This document shows positions 35,102 to 42,925 of a stretch of 42,925 bases of DNA, piece by piece. The DNA lies in assembly GCA_017399865.1 (NCBI GenBank), contig JAFQAT010000035.1, forward strand, positions 1 to 42,925. Reading direction: 5' to 3'. The first letter of the stretch is position 1. Each line of letters starts with the position of its first letter. Both the position numbers and the translations under genes were made by a program. The notes under the pieces were generated by a model. That model was given only the letters and a program-made list of their open reading frames with translations. It was not told where the DNA came from and searched no databases. This stretch comes from Bacteroidales bacterium. GTDB lineage: Bacteria > Bacteroidota > Bacteroidia > Bacteroidales > UBA932.

Positions 35102-35410
35102 ATGAAACAGACCGAATTGCAGAAGGAAAGCCGGTCCGACGTCAGGACGGCTCCGAAGGAACCGCGCAGATACAGCGTCATGATCCTTAACGACGATTTC
35201 ACGACTTTTGAATTCGTCATCGAGGTCATGATGATTGTCTTCGGAAAGACGCAGCAGCAGGCGGAGGAGATTGCTGAGGAAACTCACATACGCCAGAAGG
35301 CTCTTGTGGGCAGGTACCCGCTTGATATCGCGAAAAGCAAGGTGGCGAAAGCTACCAGAATGGCCCGTTCGGAGGGTTTTCCACTTAAATTTGACATTCA
35401 ACCAGAATAA
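35102..35410 (+). CDS. clpS: ClpS N-degron adaptor
   Basis: The 102-residue protein delivers substrates with bulky N-terminal residues to the ClpAP protease. The N-end binding residues are visible: N30-D31-D32 in MILNDDFTTFEFV, and H62 in EETHIRQKALVG, matching N34, D35 and H66 of E. coli ClpS. The flexible N-terminal tail (about 20 residues) needed to engage ClpA is present. The protein is cytoplasmic. The clpA gene follows after 5 nt, so the two are almost certainly co-transcribed. The assignment is firm. Confidence 0.96.
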   Translation: MKQTELQKESRSDVRTAPKEPRRYSVMILNDDFTTFEFVIEVMMIVFGKTQQQAEEIAEETHIRQKALVGRYPLDIAKSKVAKATRMARSEGFPLKFDIQPE

Positions 35411-35415
35411 TATAA

Positions 35416-37572
35416 ATGACTATAAATCAGACACAACAAGTCACAGCAGCATTGGTTGAGGCATATGGCATAGCAACAGAAAAGCGCCATGAATTCCTTA
35501 CGCCTGAACATCTTCTTGCTGGTTTCCTAAAAGACAAGGACTTTTGGGATGCCTATACGAAATGCGGACGTTCGCAGGAACTTGAAAACGAGTTGTATGA
35601 CTATCTGAACGACCTTGGTACGGTACCGGAAGGACTGGACCTGAAGATAGATTTTTCAGAACAGCTTCAGGAGCTTTTTGAGACAGCAGGAAAGACTGCT
35701 GCATCAGCCATGGTCGATACAGTACAGCTCCATCATGTAATATATTCCTTCTTCCGTCTGGAAGATTCATACTCAAGATATTACATGGAGAAGTCATTAG
35801 ACTGCAGCGTTCCGGAGTTCCTTAATTCACTTATCGCTATAAGTGATTCGCAGGACGTAGCCCCGGAAGACAGGCTGTCGAAATACTTCACTCCTGTAAA
35901 GCCCGAACCCGCCATTGTCGGACGAAAGGAAGAGATGGACAAAGCAATCAGGATACTTTGCAGAAAGCGTAAGAACAATGTTCTGCTTGTAGGAGGCAGA
36001 GGCGTCGGAAAGACTACGATTGCCAGAGGCATATCACATCTGATGGAGAGCGGATCAGTTCCAGCAAGACTTAAGGACGATATGCTTATAGAGCTGAACA
36101 TCAACGCATTATTAAGTGGCACACAATATCGTGGAGACCTGGAAGGCAGAGTACAGGAAATCATGGATGCAGTCATTGACGAAGGCGGACTTACCGTATA
36201 TATAGACGAACTCAGGTCTCTTGGAGGTGCAGGAAAGATGGATGACAGTTCGAAGGACATCTTGAGCCTGCTGATTCCATACTTCAAGTCAGGCGATGTA
36301 AAATTCATTGTATCAGCAACTCCCGAAGATATCAAGAAACTGGAATCGAATAATGCCGGAGTGCTCGGACTCTTCAGGCAGATTGATGTCGAGGAACCGG
36401 CGGCAGAAGAAACTGAGGCCATTCTGGGAAGCCTGCGTCCCGGCCTTGAGGAACATCACGGCGTCACCTACGAAGAGGGTACTGCATCCCATGCAGTAAG
36501 AAGCAGTCAGAGGTACATGCTCGACAGATGTCTTCCGGACAAGGCGATAGACCTTATGGACGAGGCCGGAGCATATGCACAGGCTAAAGGCCTCGGTGCC
36601 GTCAGCATAAAGACCATCGACCTGGCTCTTGCCGACATATGCAAGTCAGATGTGCAGGCAAGCGACGAGGAGATCCGCGACGACCTATTTTGCATGGAGG
36701 AACGACTCGGACAGAAGATATATGGCCAGAATGGGGCGATAAAGGCCGTTTCAGAGGCGATCCTGATGTCAAAGGCCGGACTGCTCGACAGCGGCAAGAC
36801 AATCGGAAATTTCCTGTTTGTAGGCCCTACAGGAGTAGGAAAGACAGAATTGTCAAAGGTACTCGCCCAGCAGCTGCATGTCCCTCTCCACAGATTCGAC
36901 ATGAGCGAATATTCCGAGAAGCATTCGGTCGCGAAGCTCATAGGCTCCCCTGCCGGATATGTAGGCTATGACGACGGAGGCATCCTGACCGATACCATAC
37001 GCAGGAATCCGTACTGTGTCCTGCTTCTTGACGAAATCGAGAAAGCCCATGAAGACATCTACAACCTGCTGCTCCAGATAATGGACTATGCCGTCATAAC
37101 GGACAACAAGGGAAGGAAGGCAGACTTCAGGAACGTCGTGCTGATCATGACATCGAACGCCGGTGCCAGATATGCCCACAAGGCAGGCATAGGATTCGAC
37201 AGGAAGGCAGATGCAGGCTCTGCCATGGCAAAGGAAGTGAAGAACGTATTCGCCCCAGAATTCATCAACAGGCTCACTTCTGTGGTCGTTTTCAACGACA
37301 TGGACAAGGAAATGGCCCGAATGATTCTGGAAGACAAGATCAGGAAGCTTCAGGAAAGGCTGGATACGAAGAACATAATCCTCGACATCACCGACGATGC
37401 ATTCGAAAAGCTTCTCAAGGAAGGATTCACGCCGGAATATGGCGCCAGGGAGCTCGAAAGAGTGCTGAATGCACGCGTGACGCCGCTTCTTATGCGCGAG
37501 ATACTGTTCGGAAGGAAAGAGAATTTCAGGGCAGTGATTACCGCAACAGACGAAGGATACGCATTGTCATGA
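35416..37572 (+). CDS. clpA: ClpA AAA+ unfoldase of the ClpAP protease
   Basis: The 718-residue protein has an N-terminal Clp domain (about 1-140) and two AAA+ modules. The first has Walker A GGRGVGKT at 193-200 and Walker B LTVYIDELRSLGGAG, in which the usual EIHT has become ELRS. The second has Walker A GPTGVGKT at 470-477 and Walker B LLLDEIEK. An IGF tripeptide at 592-594 is the likely ClpP-docking loop. With ClpS it unfolds N-degron substrates and feeds them to ClpP, which is not encoded in this window. Its stop overlaps the aat start (ATGA). Confidence 0.95.
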   Translation: MTINQTQQVTAALVEAYGIATEKRHEFLTPEHLLAGFLKDKDFWDAYTKCGRSQELENELYDYLNDLGTVPEGLDLKIDFSEQLQELFETAGKTAASAMVDTVQLHHVIYSFFRLEDSYSRYYMEKSLDCSVPEFLNSLIAISDSQDVAPEDRLSKYFTPVKPEPAIVGRKEEMDKAIRILCRKRKNNVLLVGGRGVGKTTIARGISHLMESGSVPARLKDDMLIELNINALLSGTQYRGDLEGRVQEIMDAVIDEGGLTVYIDELRSLGGAGKMDDSSKDILSLLIPYFKSGDVKFIVSATPEDIKKLESNNAGVLGLFRQIDVEEPAAEETEAILGSLRPGLEEHHGVTYEEGTASHAVRSSQRYMLDRCLPDKAIDLMDEAGAYAQAKGLGAVSIKTIDLALADICKSDVQASDEEIRDDLFCMEERLGQKIYGQNGAIKAVSEAILMSKAGLLDSGKTIGNFLFVGPTGVGKTELSKVLAQQLHVPLHRFDMSEYSEKHSVAKLIGSPAGYVGYDDGGILTDTIRRNPYCVLLLDEIEKAHEDIYNLLLQIMDYAVITDNKGRKADFRNVVLIMTSNAGARYAHKAGIGFDRKADAGSAMAKEVKNVFAPEFINRLTSVVVFNDMDKEMARMILEDKIRKLQERLDTKNIILDITDDAFEKLLKEGFTPEYGARELERVLNARVTPLLMREILFGRKENFRAVITATDEGYALS

Positions 37573-38234
37573 TATTCGACCTGACACATACGGACGATTT
37601 TCCGGATCCGCGCTACGGCAACGAAAGCGGATTCTATGCCGTCGGGGGCGATATAACGCCCCAGCGGCTTGCAAAGGCATATCCGATGGGCATATTCCCC
37701 TATTATGCCTACAAGCTGGAAAGAATCTGCTGGTGGGCACCTCACAAGAGGTTCGTGATACACCCCTCTGAAATACATGTATCCCATTCGATGAGGAACA
37801 TGATGAACAAGGGGAAATACCGCTGCTCGATCGGAGAAGCGTTCGACGGAGTCCTTACTGGCTGCGCATGCATAGACGGCAGGATAGACGAGGACAATGC
37901 CTGGCTCGGACCAGAACTGATCGACACATGGATGGAACTGCACGAGATGGGCCATGCGCAGAGCGTCGAAGTGTGGGAAGGCGACGACCTCGTCGGAGGT
38001 CTGTACGGTTTCACCAGCGGCGGAGCTTTCCTGGGAGACAGCATGTTTTCCGTAGTTCCCAGCGCATCAAAGCTCGCGCTCATTCATCTGGCAAGGCATA
38101 TGCAGGAGCGTGGCGGAACCTTCATCGACTGCCAGCTGGAAACGCCCCATCTGAAGTCGATGGGAGCAAGATACATATCATACGAGGAGTTCCTGAAAGG
38201 GACAGATCCTCGGAATAAAATAGAATGGAAATGA
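37569..38234 (+). CDS. aat: Leucyl/phenylalanyl-tRNA-protein transferase
   Basis: The 221-residue protein transfers Leu or Phe from tRNA to N-terminal Arg or Lys of proteins, creating N-degrons for ClpS. Family markers include FYAVGGDITPQRLAKAYPMGIFPYY near the N-terminus, ICWWAPHKRFVIHP and the GLYGFTSGGAFLGDSMFS acyltransferase core. The ATG at 37569 overlaps the clpA stop by four bases (ATGA), a hallmark of translational coupling. Its stop overlaps the next gene's start in the same way. This completes an adaptor, unfoldase and tagging enzyme in one operon. Confidence 0.96.
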   Translation: MIFDLTHTDDFPDPRYGNESGFYAVGGDITPQRLAKAYPMGIFPYYAYKLERICWWAPHKRFVIHPSEIHVSHSMRNMMNKGKYRCSIGEAFDGVLTGCACIDGRIDEDNAWLGPELIDTWMELHEMGHAQSVEVWEGDDLVGGLYGFTSGGAFLGDSMFSVVPSASKLALIHLARHMQERGGTFIDCQLETPHLKSMGARYISYEEFLKGTDPRNKIEWK

Positions 38235-38410
38235 CAGATTACCCTAAAGACCCGATGATGCTCTTGAGCTGGGTCAACATGAAGCTCCGGGACTTCTATC
38301 CAAGCCTCGAAGACCTGTGTTCAGACATGGAAATTGACCTCGAAGGCCTCGTGAAGAAGCTTTCGGAAGCCGGTTTCGAGTATAATCGTGATTTAAATAA
38401 GTTCTGGTAA
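38231..38410 (+). CDS. DUF4250 small protein
   Basis: This 59-residue cytoplasmic protein (61 if the ATG at 38225 is used) begins MTDYPKDPMMLLSWVNMKLRDFYPSLE, the conserved pattern of DUF4250, found mostly in gut Bacteroidota and Firmicutes. Its start overlaps the aat stop (ATGA). No function is known for the family. Coupling to clpS-clpA-aat hints that it may act with protein turnover, which is inference. The 75 nt after it contain no obvious terminator, and only weak promoter-like T-rich sequence lies before the symporter gene. Confidence 0.85.
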   Translation: MTDYPKDPMMLLSWVNMKLRDFYPSLEDLCSDMEIDLEGLVKKLSEAGFEYNRDLNKFW

Positions 38411-38485
38411 GTATTTACCGATATCTTATTATAACACAACTAATGAAACGTATTTGTTTTTGTATATAACATTTTTGTTAACCAC

Positions 38486-39649
38486 ATGAAAGCACCTAAA
38501 ATCGGCCTTCTGTCCAAGATTCTGATAGCGATTGCACTAGGCATCGGGCTTGGACTTATCGCACCTGAATGGATCGTAAGACTGTTCCTTACATTCAACG
38601 GAATATTCAGCCAATTCCTCGGGTTTGCAATACCCCTTATCATCGTAGGACTCGTAACCCCTGCCATCTCAGACATCGGCTCCGGCGCGGGAAAGATGCT
38701 GCTGGTCACCGTCCTTATCGCATACGGATCCACCGTCTTCGCCGGACTATGCTCATACCTGACAGGATCCGCCGTCTTCCCTTCGATGATAAGTCCGGAA
38801 TCACTTGCAAGCATTGAAGCAGCTGCTGAGCCTCAGCCTTTCTTTACGGTAACCATTCCTCCGCTGATGAATGTGATGACAGCACTTGTCCTTGCCTTCA
38901 TGCTGGGACTGGGACTTGCCGCCTTGAACGAAAGGAAGACCCTCAAGGATGCATTTCATGATTTTGAACAGGTTGTCATCAAGACCATCAGAACTGCGAT
39001 CATACCGCTTCTCCCCCTCTACATCTTCGGAATCTTTCTTAACATGACTTATGTAGGACAGGTCTTTGCCATCCTGACAGTCTTCATAAAGATAATCGGA
39101 ATAATATTCATTATCCACATAGGCATCCTTATCATTCAGTTTGCCATCGCTGGAGGATTTGCACATAAGAATCCATTCAAGCTGCTGTGGACAATGATGC
39201 CGGCATATTTCACCGCACTTGGCACACAGTCTTCAGCCGCAACAATTCCTGTCACTCTGGAACAGTCAAGAAAGAACGGAGTGTCCGAGGATGTGGCAGG
39301 CTTCGTCATACCGCTCTGCTCTACCATCCACATGTCCGGAAGCACATTGAAGATCGTTGCATGCGCTCTCGCCCTGATGATGATGCAGGGAATGCCGTAT
39401 GACTTCTGGATGTTCTTCGGATTCATCTGCATGCTGGGAATAACGATGGTAGCAGCTCCTGGAGTCCCTGGAGGCGCAATCATGGCTGCACTCGGTCTGC
39501 TGCAGTCGATGCTGGGATTCGATCAGGAGGCGCAGGCGCTGATGATAGCACTTTACATCGCCATGGACAGTTTCGGCACAGCATGCAATGTAACCGGTGA
39601 CGGAGCCATAGCATTGATAATCGACCGGTTCTTCGGTAAAAAGAATTAA
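38486..39649 (+). CDS. Dicarboxylate/amino acid:cation symporter (DAACS family)
   Basis: The 387-residue inner-membrane protein has about 8 transmembrane segments and two re-entrant loops. The family motifs are present: TQSSAATIPVTLEQSRKNGV (the serine-rich hairpin), FVIPLCSTIHMSG, and the cation/substrate site FGTACNVTGDGAIALI. Such transporters import aspartate, glutamate, fumarate, succinate or serine/threonine with Na+ or H+. The substrate cannot be chosen from sequence; the ACNVTGDG variant differs from the NMDGT of typical glutamate carriers, so a neutral amino acid is possible. It is followed by a strong terminator. Confidence 0.92.
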   Translation: MKAPKIGLLSKILIAIALGIGLGLIAPEWIVRLFLTFNGIFSQFLGFAIPLIIVGLVTPAISDIGSGAGKMLLVTVLIAYGSTVFAGLCSYLTGSAVFPSMISPESLASIEAAAEPQPFFTVTIPPLMNVMTALVLAFMLGLGLAALNERKTLKDAFHDFEQVVIKTIRTAIIPLLPLYIFGIFLNMTYVGQVFAILTVFIKIIGIIFIIHIGILIIQFAIAGGFAHKNPFKLLWTMMPAYFTALGTQSSAATIPVTLEQSRKNGVSEDVAGFVIPLCSTIHMSGSTLKIVACALALMMMQGMPYDFWMFFGFICMLGITMVAAPGVPGGAIMAALGLLQSMLGFDQEAQALMIALYIAMDSFGTACNVTGDGAIALIIDRFFGKKN

Positions 39650-39650
39650 C

Positions 39651-39680
39651 ACAGACGGCAGCCGCTTGGCTGCCGTCTGT
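39651..39680. terminator. Bidirectional rho-independent terminator
   Basis: The perfect 13-bp stem ACAGACGGCAGCC / GGCTGCCGTCTGT has a GCTT loop. It lies 1 nt after the symporter stop and just before the convergent cytochrome peroxidase stop at 39690. The stem is GC-rich, with weak T-rich flanks on both sides. Confidence 0.85.
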
Positions 39681-39689
39681 CATTTCATC

Positions 39690-41090
39690 CTAATGTCCGT
39701 GAATGTGTTCACGCGGGTTGTTGCTGCTTATCTGAACTCCGTTGTGTTCGCCGGTCAGAGTCTTGAGGAATGACTCAATCTTCTCCACTTCCGGCTCAGA
39801 GAGCTCGACTCCGCTCTGATACAGAGCCATGTCGCGGACTGCCTCATCCAAAGTATGCCTGGTGCCGTCGTGATAATATGGCCATGTATGTTCCACATTA
39901 CGAAGTCCAGGAACCTTGAAGCGATGGCGGTCACGCTCCATCTGGGTCTCCTTGAAACGTCCGTTGTCCTCATTGGTCAGCTCCAGTCCTCTGTCGGCGA
40001 AATAATGCCTGCGCAGACCCATGAGTTCATATGACTGTCCGCCGAGGTTAGGTCCTACATGGCATGTCGCACAGTCATACTTCTTGAACAGCTCATAACC
40101 GGCAAGCTCTTCGGCTGTAATCGCCGAATCGTCGCCGCGAAGCCATTTGTCGAATCTTGAATCCGGAGTTATGAGAGTACGTTCGAACTCCTCGATTGCG
40201 TCTGTGATATTTGCTTCTGTGAGCCCATCTGGATATACCTTTCCGAACGCCTTTGCAAACGGCTTGTCCGCTTTCAGCTTTGCGATGATTTCATCAAACG
40301 ATGTCGATGCCATCTCCACAGGATTGAGAGGAGGTCCGGCCGCCTGGTCAGCCAAAGTCTTTGCACGTCCGTCCCAGAACTGGACGAAATTATACACAGC
40401 ATTATAGACTGTAGGGGCATTGACTCCTCCGAGCTGGTCGTCTACTCCATGAGAATACTGATTATTGTCCACTCCGGCTGTCTCCAATGCATGACATGTG
40501 GCACATGAAACCGTATTGTCGACAGAAAGACGGGTATCATGGAACAATGCGAAGCCAAGAGCAGCCTTTGCCTCATCATACTCCACTTCCGTATCTATAG
40601 GACGTACAGGCTCCGCAGCCCTGTCTCCTGCAAGGCCGTCATCATACATCGAAATCCTTTTGTCCCTGATCCATGAGAGGACGACAGCCCTCTTGGCATC
40701 GGTAAGGGAACTTCCCCAGTGGACGAGATAATATTTCGGCATAGGCATACGGTCGTCGAGGACCACCTTCTCGATCTTTGCCAGATCGACCGGACTGACC
40801 TCACCATCGACAGCAAGAGCATCCATGAAAGGCTCGATGTCGAAGGCACGGTATCCGGAATCGATGTCCTTCATGACAATCTTGCCAGCAATCGGCATCT
40901 TTGCGTAGAAAGGAACCTCCGGATCTGCGGAATGGCATGACAGGCAGCCTCCTTCCTCAAAGATTTCCAATACCTGAAGATTATCCGGAAGACCTGCATC
41001 AGGAAGCCGGTTCACCAGCCTGTAGACCAAAGTCATTGCGGCAGCTGCCACCAGCAGCATAGGCACGCACCATCTGAAAAGTTTCTTCAT
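39690..41090 (-). CDS. Tri-heme cytochrome c peroxidase-like protein
   Basis: The protein has 466 residues from the ATG at 41090 (MKKLFRWCVPMLLVAAAAM, a membrane anchor or signal). The frame can be extended to 41147, but that overlaps the ccsA gene and has no support. Three c-type heme motifs are seen: CLSCH (49-53), CATCH (196-200) and CATCH (340-344). The N-terminal part resembles the haem-binding domain PF14376, and the rest is the di-heme CcpA/MauG fold (GGVNAPTVYNAVYNF, FWDGRAKTLADQA). It would reduce hydrogen peroxide in the periplasm using electrons from the extra heme. The gene is 4 nt downstream of ccsA. Confidence 0.92.
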   Translation of the reverse strand: MKKLFRWCVPMLLVAAAAMTLVYRLVNRLPDAGLPDNLQVLEIFEEGGCLSCHSADPEVPFYAKMPIAGKIVMKDIDSGYRAFDIEPFMDALAVDGEVSPVDLAKIEKVVLDDRMPMPKYYLVHWGSSLTDAKRAVVLSWIRDKRISMYDDGLAGDRAAEPVRPIDTEVEYDEAKAALGFALFHDTRLSVDNTVSCATCHALETAGVDNNQYSHGVDDQLGGVNAPTVYNAVYNFVQFWDGRAKTLADQAAGPPLNPVEMASTSFDEIIAKLKADKPFAKAFGKVYPDGLTEANITDAIEEFERTLITPDSRFDKWLRGDDSAITAEELAGYELFKKYDCATCHVGPNLGGQSYELMGLRRHYFADRGLELTNEDNGRFKETQMERDRHRFKVPGLRNVEHTWPYYHDGTRHTLDEAVRDMALYQSGVELSEPEVEKIESFLKTLTGEHNGVQISSNNPREHIHGH

Positions 41091-41094
41091 AATA

Positions 41095-41904
41095 TCATCT
41101 GTTATAAACATGAATGCTGTCCTGGGCTGACGGGAGATAGTTAACACCCCACCAGCACATCTGCAGGCACATGAACGAGAAGATCAGCAGAAGACATAAG
41201 GTCCGCTGCGAGGCTCTTCCCATAATCCTCAGATGTATGTACAAGATATAGCAGAGCCAGGTCACAAGAGCCCATGTCTCCTTCGGGTCCCAGCTCCAGT
41301 AATGTCCCCATGCCTCTTTGGCCCATATCGCTCCGGAAAGCATTCCGAATGTAAGGAATGCTGTGCCGATATATACCAGAGTATCAGCCGCCTGCAGCAT
41401 GTCCTTGCCCTTCTTGAAGAGACCGAAGACAGCGATCAGGAAGGCGCACCCCAGAAGAGAATATGAGAACATATATACGGTCACATGCGGAATGAACCAG
41501 GGGCTCTGCAATGCAGGCATGAGCGACTGGTCGTGAATCTCCGGCTTCAGGATGTTTATCACGATGAATACCGTAGCCAGCACGGTGGAGAACGAAAGGA
41601 TCCACTTGTAGCGCCACCTGACATATGTGAACAGACCGGAAATCAAGGCAAAGAAGGAATACCATAGCCGCGTCTCCCCCATCGTCTTCAAAGGCGGACG
41701 CTCAAGGCTGATCCACAGAAGCACGATGAAAGCCACCATGACGGACACTGCCATTGAAGTGGAGGCGATCGCCCAGCTTCTGCGGCGGCGATATTTGAGC
41801 GACGACACCGACCAGTGGTCGTTGGCGCCGAGCGCAGCGACGGCGCCGCAGGCTGAAAGCAGCACAGCGGCTATTCCGAACCATATGAAAATATCCCACA
41901 TCAT
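41095..41904 (-). CDS. ccsA: CcsA/ResC-type cytochrome c assembly protein
   Basis: The 269-residue polytopic membrane protein carries the heme-handling WWD-type motif WGHYWSWDPKETW and histidines in flanking helices. With ResB/CcsB it forms the System II heme lyase that exports heme and attaches it to CXXCH apocytochromes in the periplasm. It follows the resB-like gene (stop 41906, start 41904) and precedes the tri-heme peroxidase, an obvious client. A start at 41901 is also possible. Length and motif are typical for short CcsA forms in Bacteroidota. Confidence 0.92.
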   Translation of the reverse strand: MMWDIFIWFGIAAVLLSACGAVAALGANDHWSVSSLKYRRRRSWAIASTSMAVSVMVAFIVLLWISLERPPLKTMGETRLWYSFFALISGLFTYVRWRYKWILSFSTVLATVFIVINILKPEIHDQSLMPALQSPWFIPHVTVYMFSYSLLGCAFLIAVFGLFKKGKDMLQAADTLVYIGTAFLTFGMLSGAIWAKEAWGHYWSWDPKETWALVTWLCYILYIHLRIMGRASQRTLCLLLIFSFMCLQMCWWGVNYLPSAQDSIHVYNR

Positions 41905-41905
41905 A

Positions 41906-42745
41906 TCACTCTACCTGTCTGTTTCTTCTGTCAGGTCCTCCTATAAATAGCAGGAATGCACCTGAAAGCATCAGAACGATTCCAGCCAGCGCTCCATAAC
42001 GCCAAGGTTCCCTCACTATCTGAAGAATGCAATATTCTTCTGCATACGTATCATATCCTGAAAGGTACATGTCTTCGCCAAATCTTATCGGGTACGGATG
42101 GTTGACACGCAGCGTAACCTTTTCATCTCCGACAGAAAGCTGCGCACGATAGTCGGAAGGCATGCCGTCGCTTCCGAACGAGACATTGAAGTCATCCAGC
42201 ACCAGACTGTATTTCAGCCAGCTGATCCGCCCATCTTCAGTAATTGCCTCCGATACTTCCGTTCCTTTGAAAAGCTTCACCATCTTCGTTTCAGTCTCAG
42301 GGGCACCCCAGAATGCAGAGCCGATTGCAAGCAACAGTCCGACATGGAGCATAAGGAAACGCCATCTGACAGCGCCCAGGCGCGCGCCGGTAGCCGTAGG
42401 CCGGCGCCATCCGCGCAGGATCACATAGGCCAGAACGGTCTGGAAATACAGAAGAAATGCGACGAACGGCCATGTTCCTGTCAGCCATCTGAATCCTGTT
42501 ATCCCGACTGTCAGACAGAAGGCAAGAAACAGCCCTATGGCAAGGTATGTCGCCCCTGGAGAAAGCATGAATCTGACAAATCCGGATTTGGGTCTGGCTT
42601 TCCACAAACCGATGACGACACCTGCCCACAATATTAATAAAAGAATGTTTACAGGGAAGGAAAAGAGAGAGACAGGGAAATCACCTGCCATAAGCTGAAT
42701 GGCAAGAGACAAGCCTAGATATAAGAAAATCAATATATAAGCCAT
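41906..42745 (-). CDS. ResB-like cytochrome c biogenesis protein
   Basis: The protein has 280 residues from the ATG at 42745 (MAYILIFLYLGLSLAIQLM). The frame extends to 42844, but the promoter at 42769-42799 lies inside that extension, so 42745 is preferred. Five or so hydrophobic helices flank a soluble beta domain (about 165-245; ISWLKYSLVLDDFNVSF, VTLRVNHPYPIRFGEDMYL) resembling the ResB-like periplasmic domain. It would deliver heme and reduced apocytochrome to CcsA. It heads a three-gene unit with ccsA and the peroxidase. Confidence 0.8.
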   Translation of the reverse strand: MAYILIFLYLGLSLAIQLMAGDFPVSLFSFPVNILLLILWAGVVIGLWKARPKSGFVRFMLSPGATYLAIGLFLAFCLTVGITGFRWLTGTWPFVAFLLYFQTVLAYVILRGWRRPTATGARLGAVRWRFLMLHVGLLLAIGSAFWGAPETETKMVKLFKGTEVSEAITEDGRISWLKYSLVLDDFNVSFGSDGMPSDYRAQLSVGDEKVTLRVNHPYPIRFGEDMYLSGYDTYAEEYCILQIVREPWRYGALAGIVLMLSGAFLLFIGGPDRRNRQVE

Positions 42746-42768
42746 ATCCTCATAGTCTGGTCCGCTTA

Positions 42769-42799
42769 CAAACTTACACAAAATCGCTGGAATAATCAA
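42769..42799 (-). promoter_or_regulatory. Bacteroidota-type promoter of the resB-ccsA-peroxidase unit
   Basis: On the minus strand TAAGTTTG occupies 42776 down to 42769. A TTG is at 42799-42797 with a 20-nt spacer, a good TTTG-N19-21-TAnnTTTG match. Transcription would start near 42762, 17 nt before the ATG at 42745. The remaining sequence to the window end (42800-42925) shows no gene. Confidence 0.65.
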
Positions 42800-42925
42800 C
42801 TGAAATCGGAATAATAGTGCATCTTGCACTGATAATAAACGCATTACGCTGAAAACCTCGGAAATACGGGAAATGGCAATTTAGCAAAGAAACGCAAGGT
42901 AATGAAATAGAACGGTTGCCTAATC

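Noticed and set aside
38441-38485. Promoter before the symporter gene
   Set aside because: CATTTTTG at 38470-38477 differs from TAnnTTTG at the first base, and the nearest TTTG is only 13 nt away, so it was not annotated.
41091-41147. Peroxidase extended to 41147
   Set aside because: The extra 19 codons overlap the end of ccsA and lack signal-peptide features, while MKKLFRW at 41090 starts a normal one.
42746-42844. Longer ResB-like protein starting at 42844
   Set aside because: The promoter TTG-N20-TAAGTTTG lies within the extension, and the extra residues do not resemble a membrane protein start.

Overview
The window looks like a chromosomal segment of a carbohydrate-degrading Bacteroidales bacterium, probably from gut or rumen. 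The evidence is the Bacteroidota-type promoter motif (TAnnTTTG -7 boxes upstream of about ten transcription units, several with a TTTG or TTG element 19-20 nt upstream), weak Shine-Dalgarno sequences at most starts, and the gene families present: GH115, GH127, GH97, GH10-CE1, a TGS-containing nucleoside kinase, DUF4250, DUF4380 and TrpB2. Base composition is moderate, and I see no rRNA, tRNA, integrase, transposase or CRISPR array. The genus is not determinable from this view; an uncultured Bacteroidales or Rikenellaceae-like lineage is only a guess.

Layout. 1-330: 3' end of an AraC-type regulator. 425-4345: ketopantoate-reductase-like gene, glutamate decarboxylase and glutamate/GABA antiporter (acid resistance). 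4377-7457: secreted DUF4380 protein, Gfo/Idh/MocA oxidoreductase, the remnant of an iron-dependent alcohol dehydrogenase, an SDR and a cupin (sugar or sugar-acid redox operon). 7475-7579: palindromic repeat element between convergent genes. 7597-21246: glucuronoarabinoxylan-degrading block. GH115, GH43-CBM6, GH10-CE1 and a sialate/acetyl-esterase-type gene lie on the minus strand. GH127 and a DUF1573-GH3-PA14 enzyme diverge on the plus strand. There is no SusC/SusD pair or hybrid two-component regulator inside the window. 21249-25069: small secreted protein, uridine-kinase-like protein, LOG-like protein and SGNH hydrolase. 25074-26375: TrpB2 on the minus strand, divergent from 26456-29298, a metallo-beta-lactamase-fold lipoprotein and a GH97 enzyme.

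29302-33388 is a damage-tolerance block: an unknown protein, UmuD, UmuC, a DUF2461 protein and a second Y-family polymerase (DinB type). 33392-34228 (minus) carries a NifX-like protein and an AlaX-type tRNA editing protein. 34229-34501 is a divergent promoter region followed by a folded leader in front of an unknown gene. 35102-38410 is an N-degron operon: clpS, clpA, aat and a DUF4250 gene, tightly coupled, with a perfect inverted repeat on its promoter. 38486-39649 is a dicarboxylate symporter. 39690-42745 (minus) is a ResB-CcsA cytochrome c maturation pair with a tri-heme cytochrome c peroxidase that is its likely client.

How they fit: the xylanolytic enzymes together could strip glucuronic acid, arabinose, feruloyl and acetyl groups and cut the xylan backbone to xylose. 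The other operons are stress and maintenance functions (acid, DNA damage, peroxide, protein turnover). Nothing here is an obvious mobile island. The least explained elements are the structured leader at 34380-34468, the inverted repeat at the clpS promoter, the hairpin directly before gadB, the palindromic repeat at 7475-7579 and the in-frame-deleted dehydrogenase.
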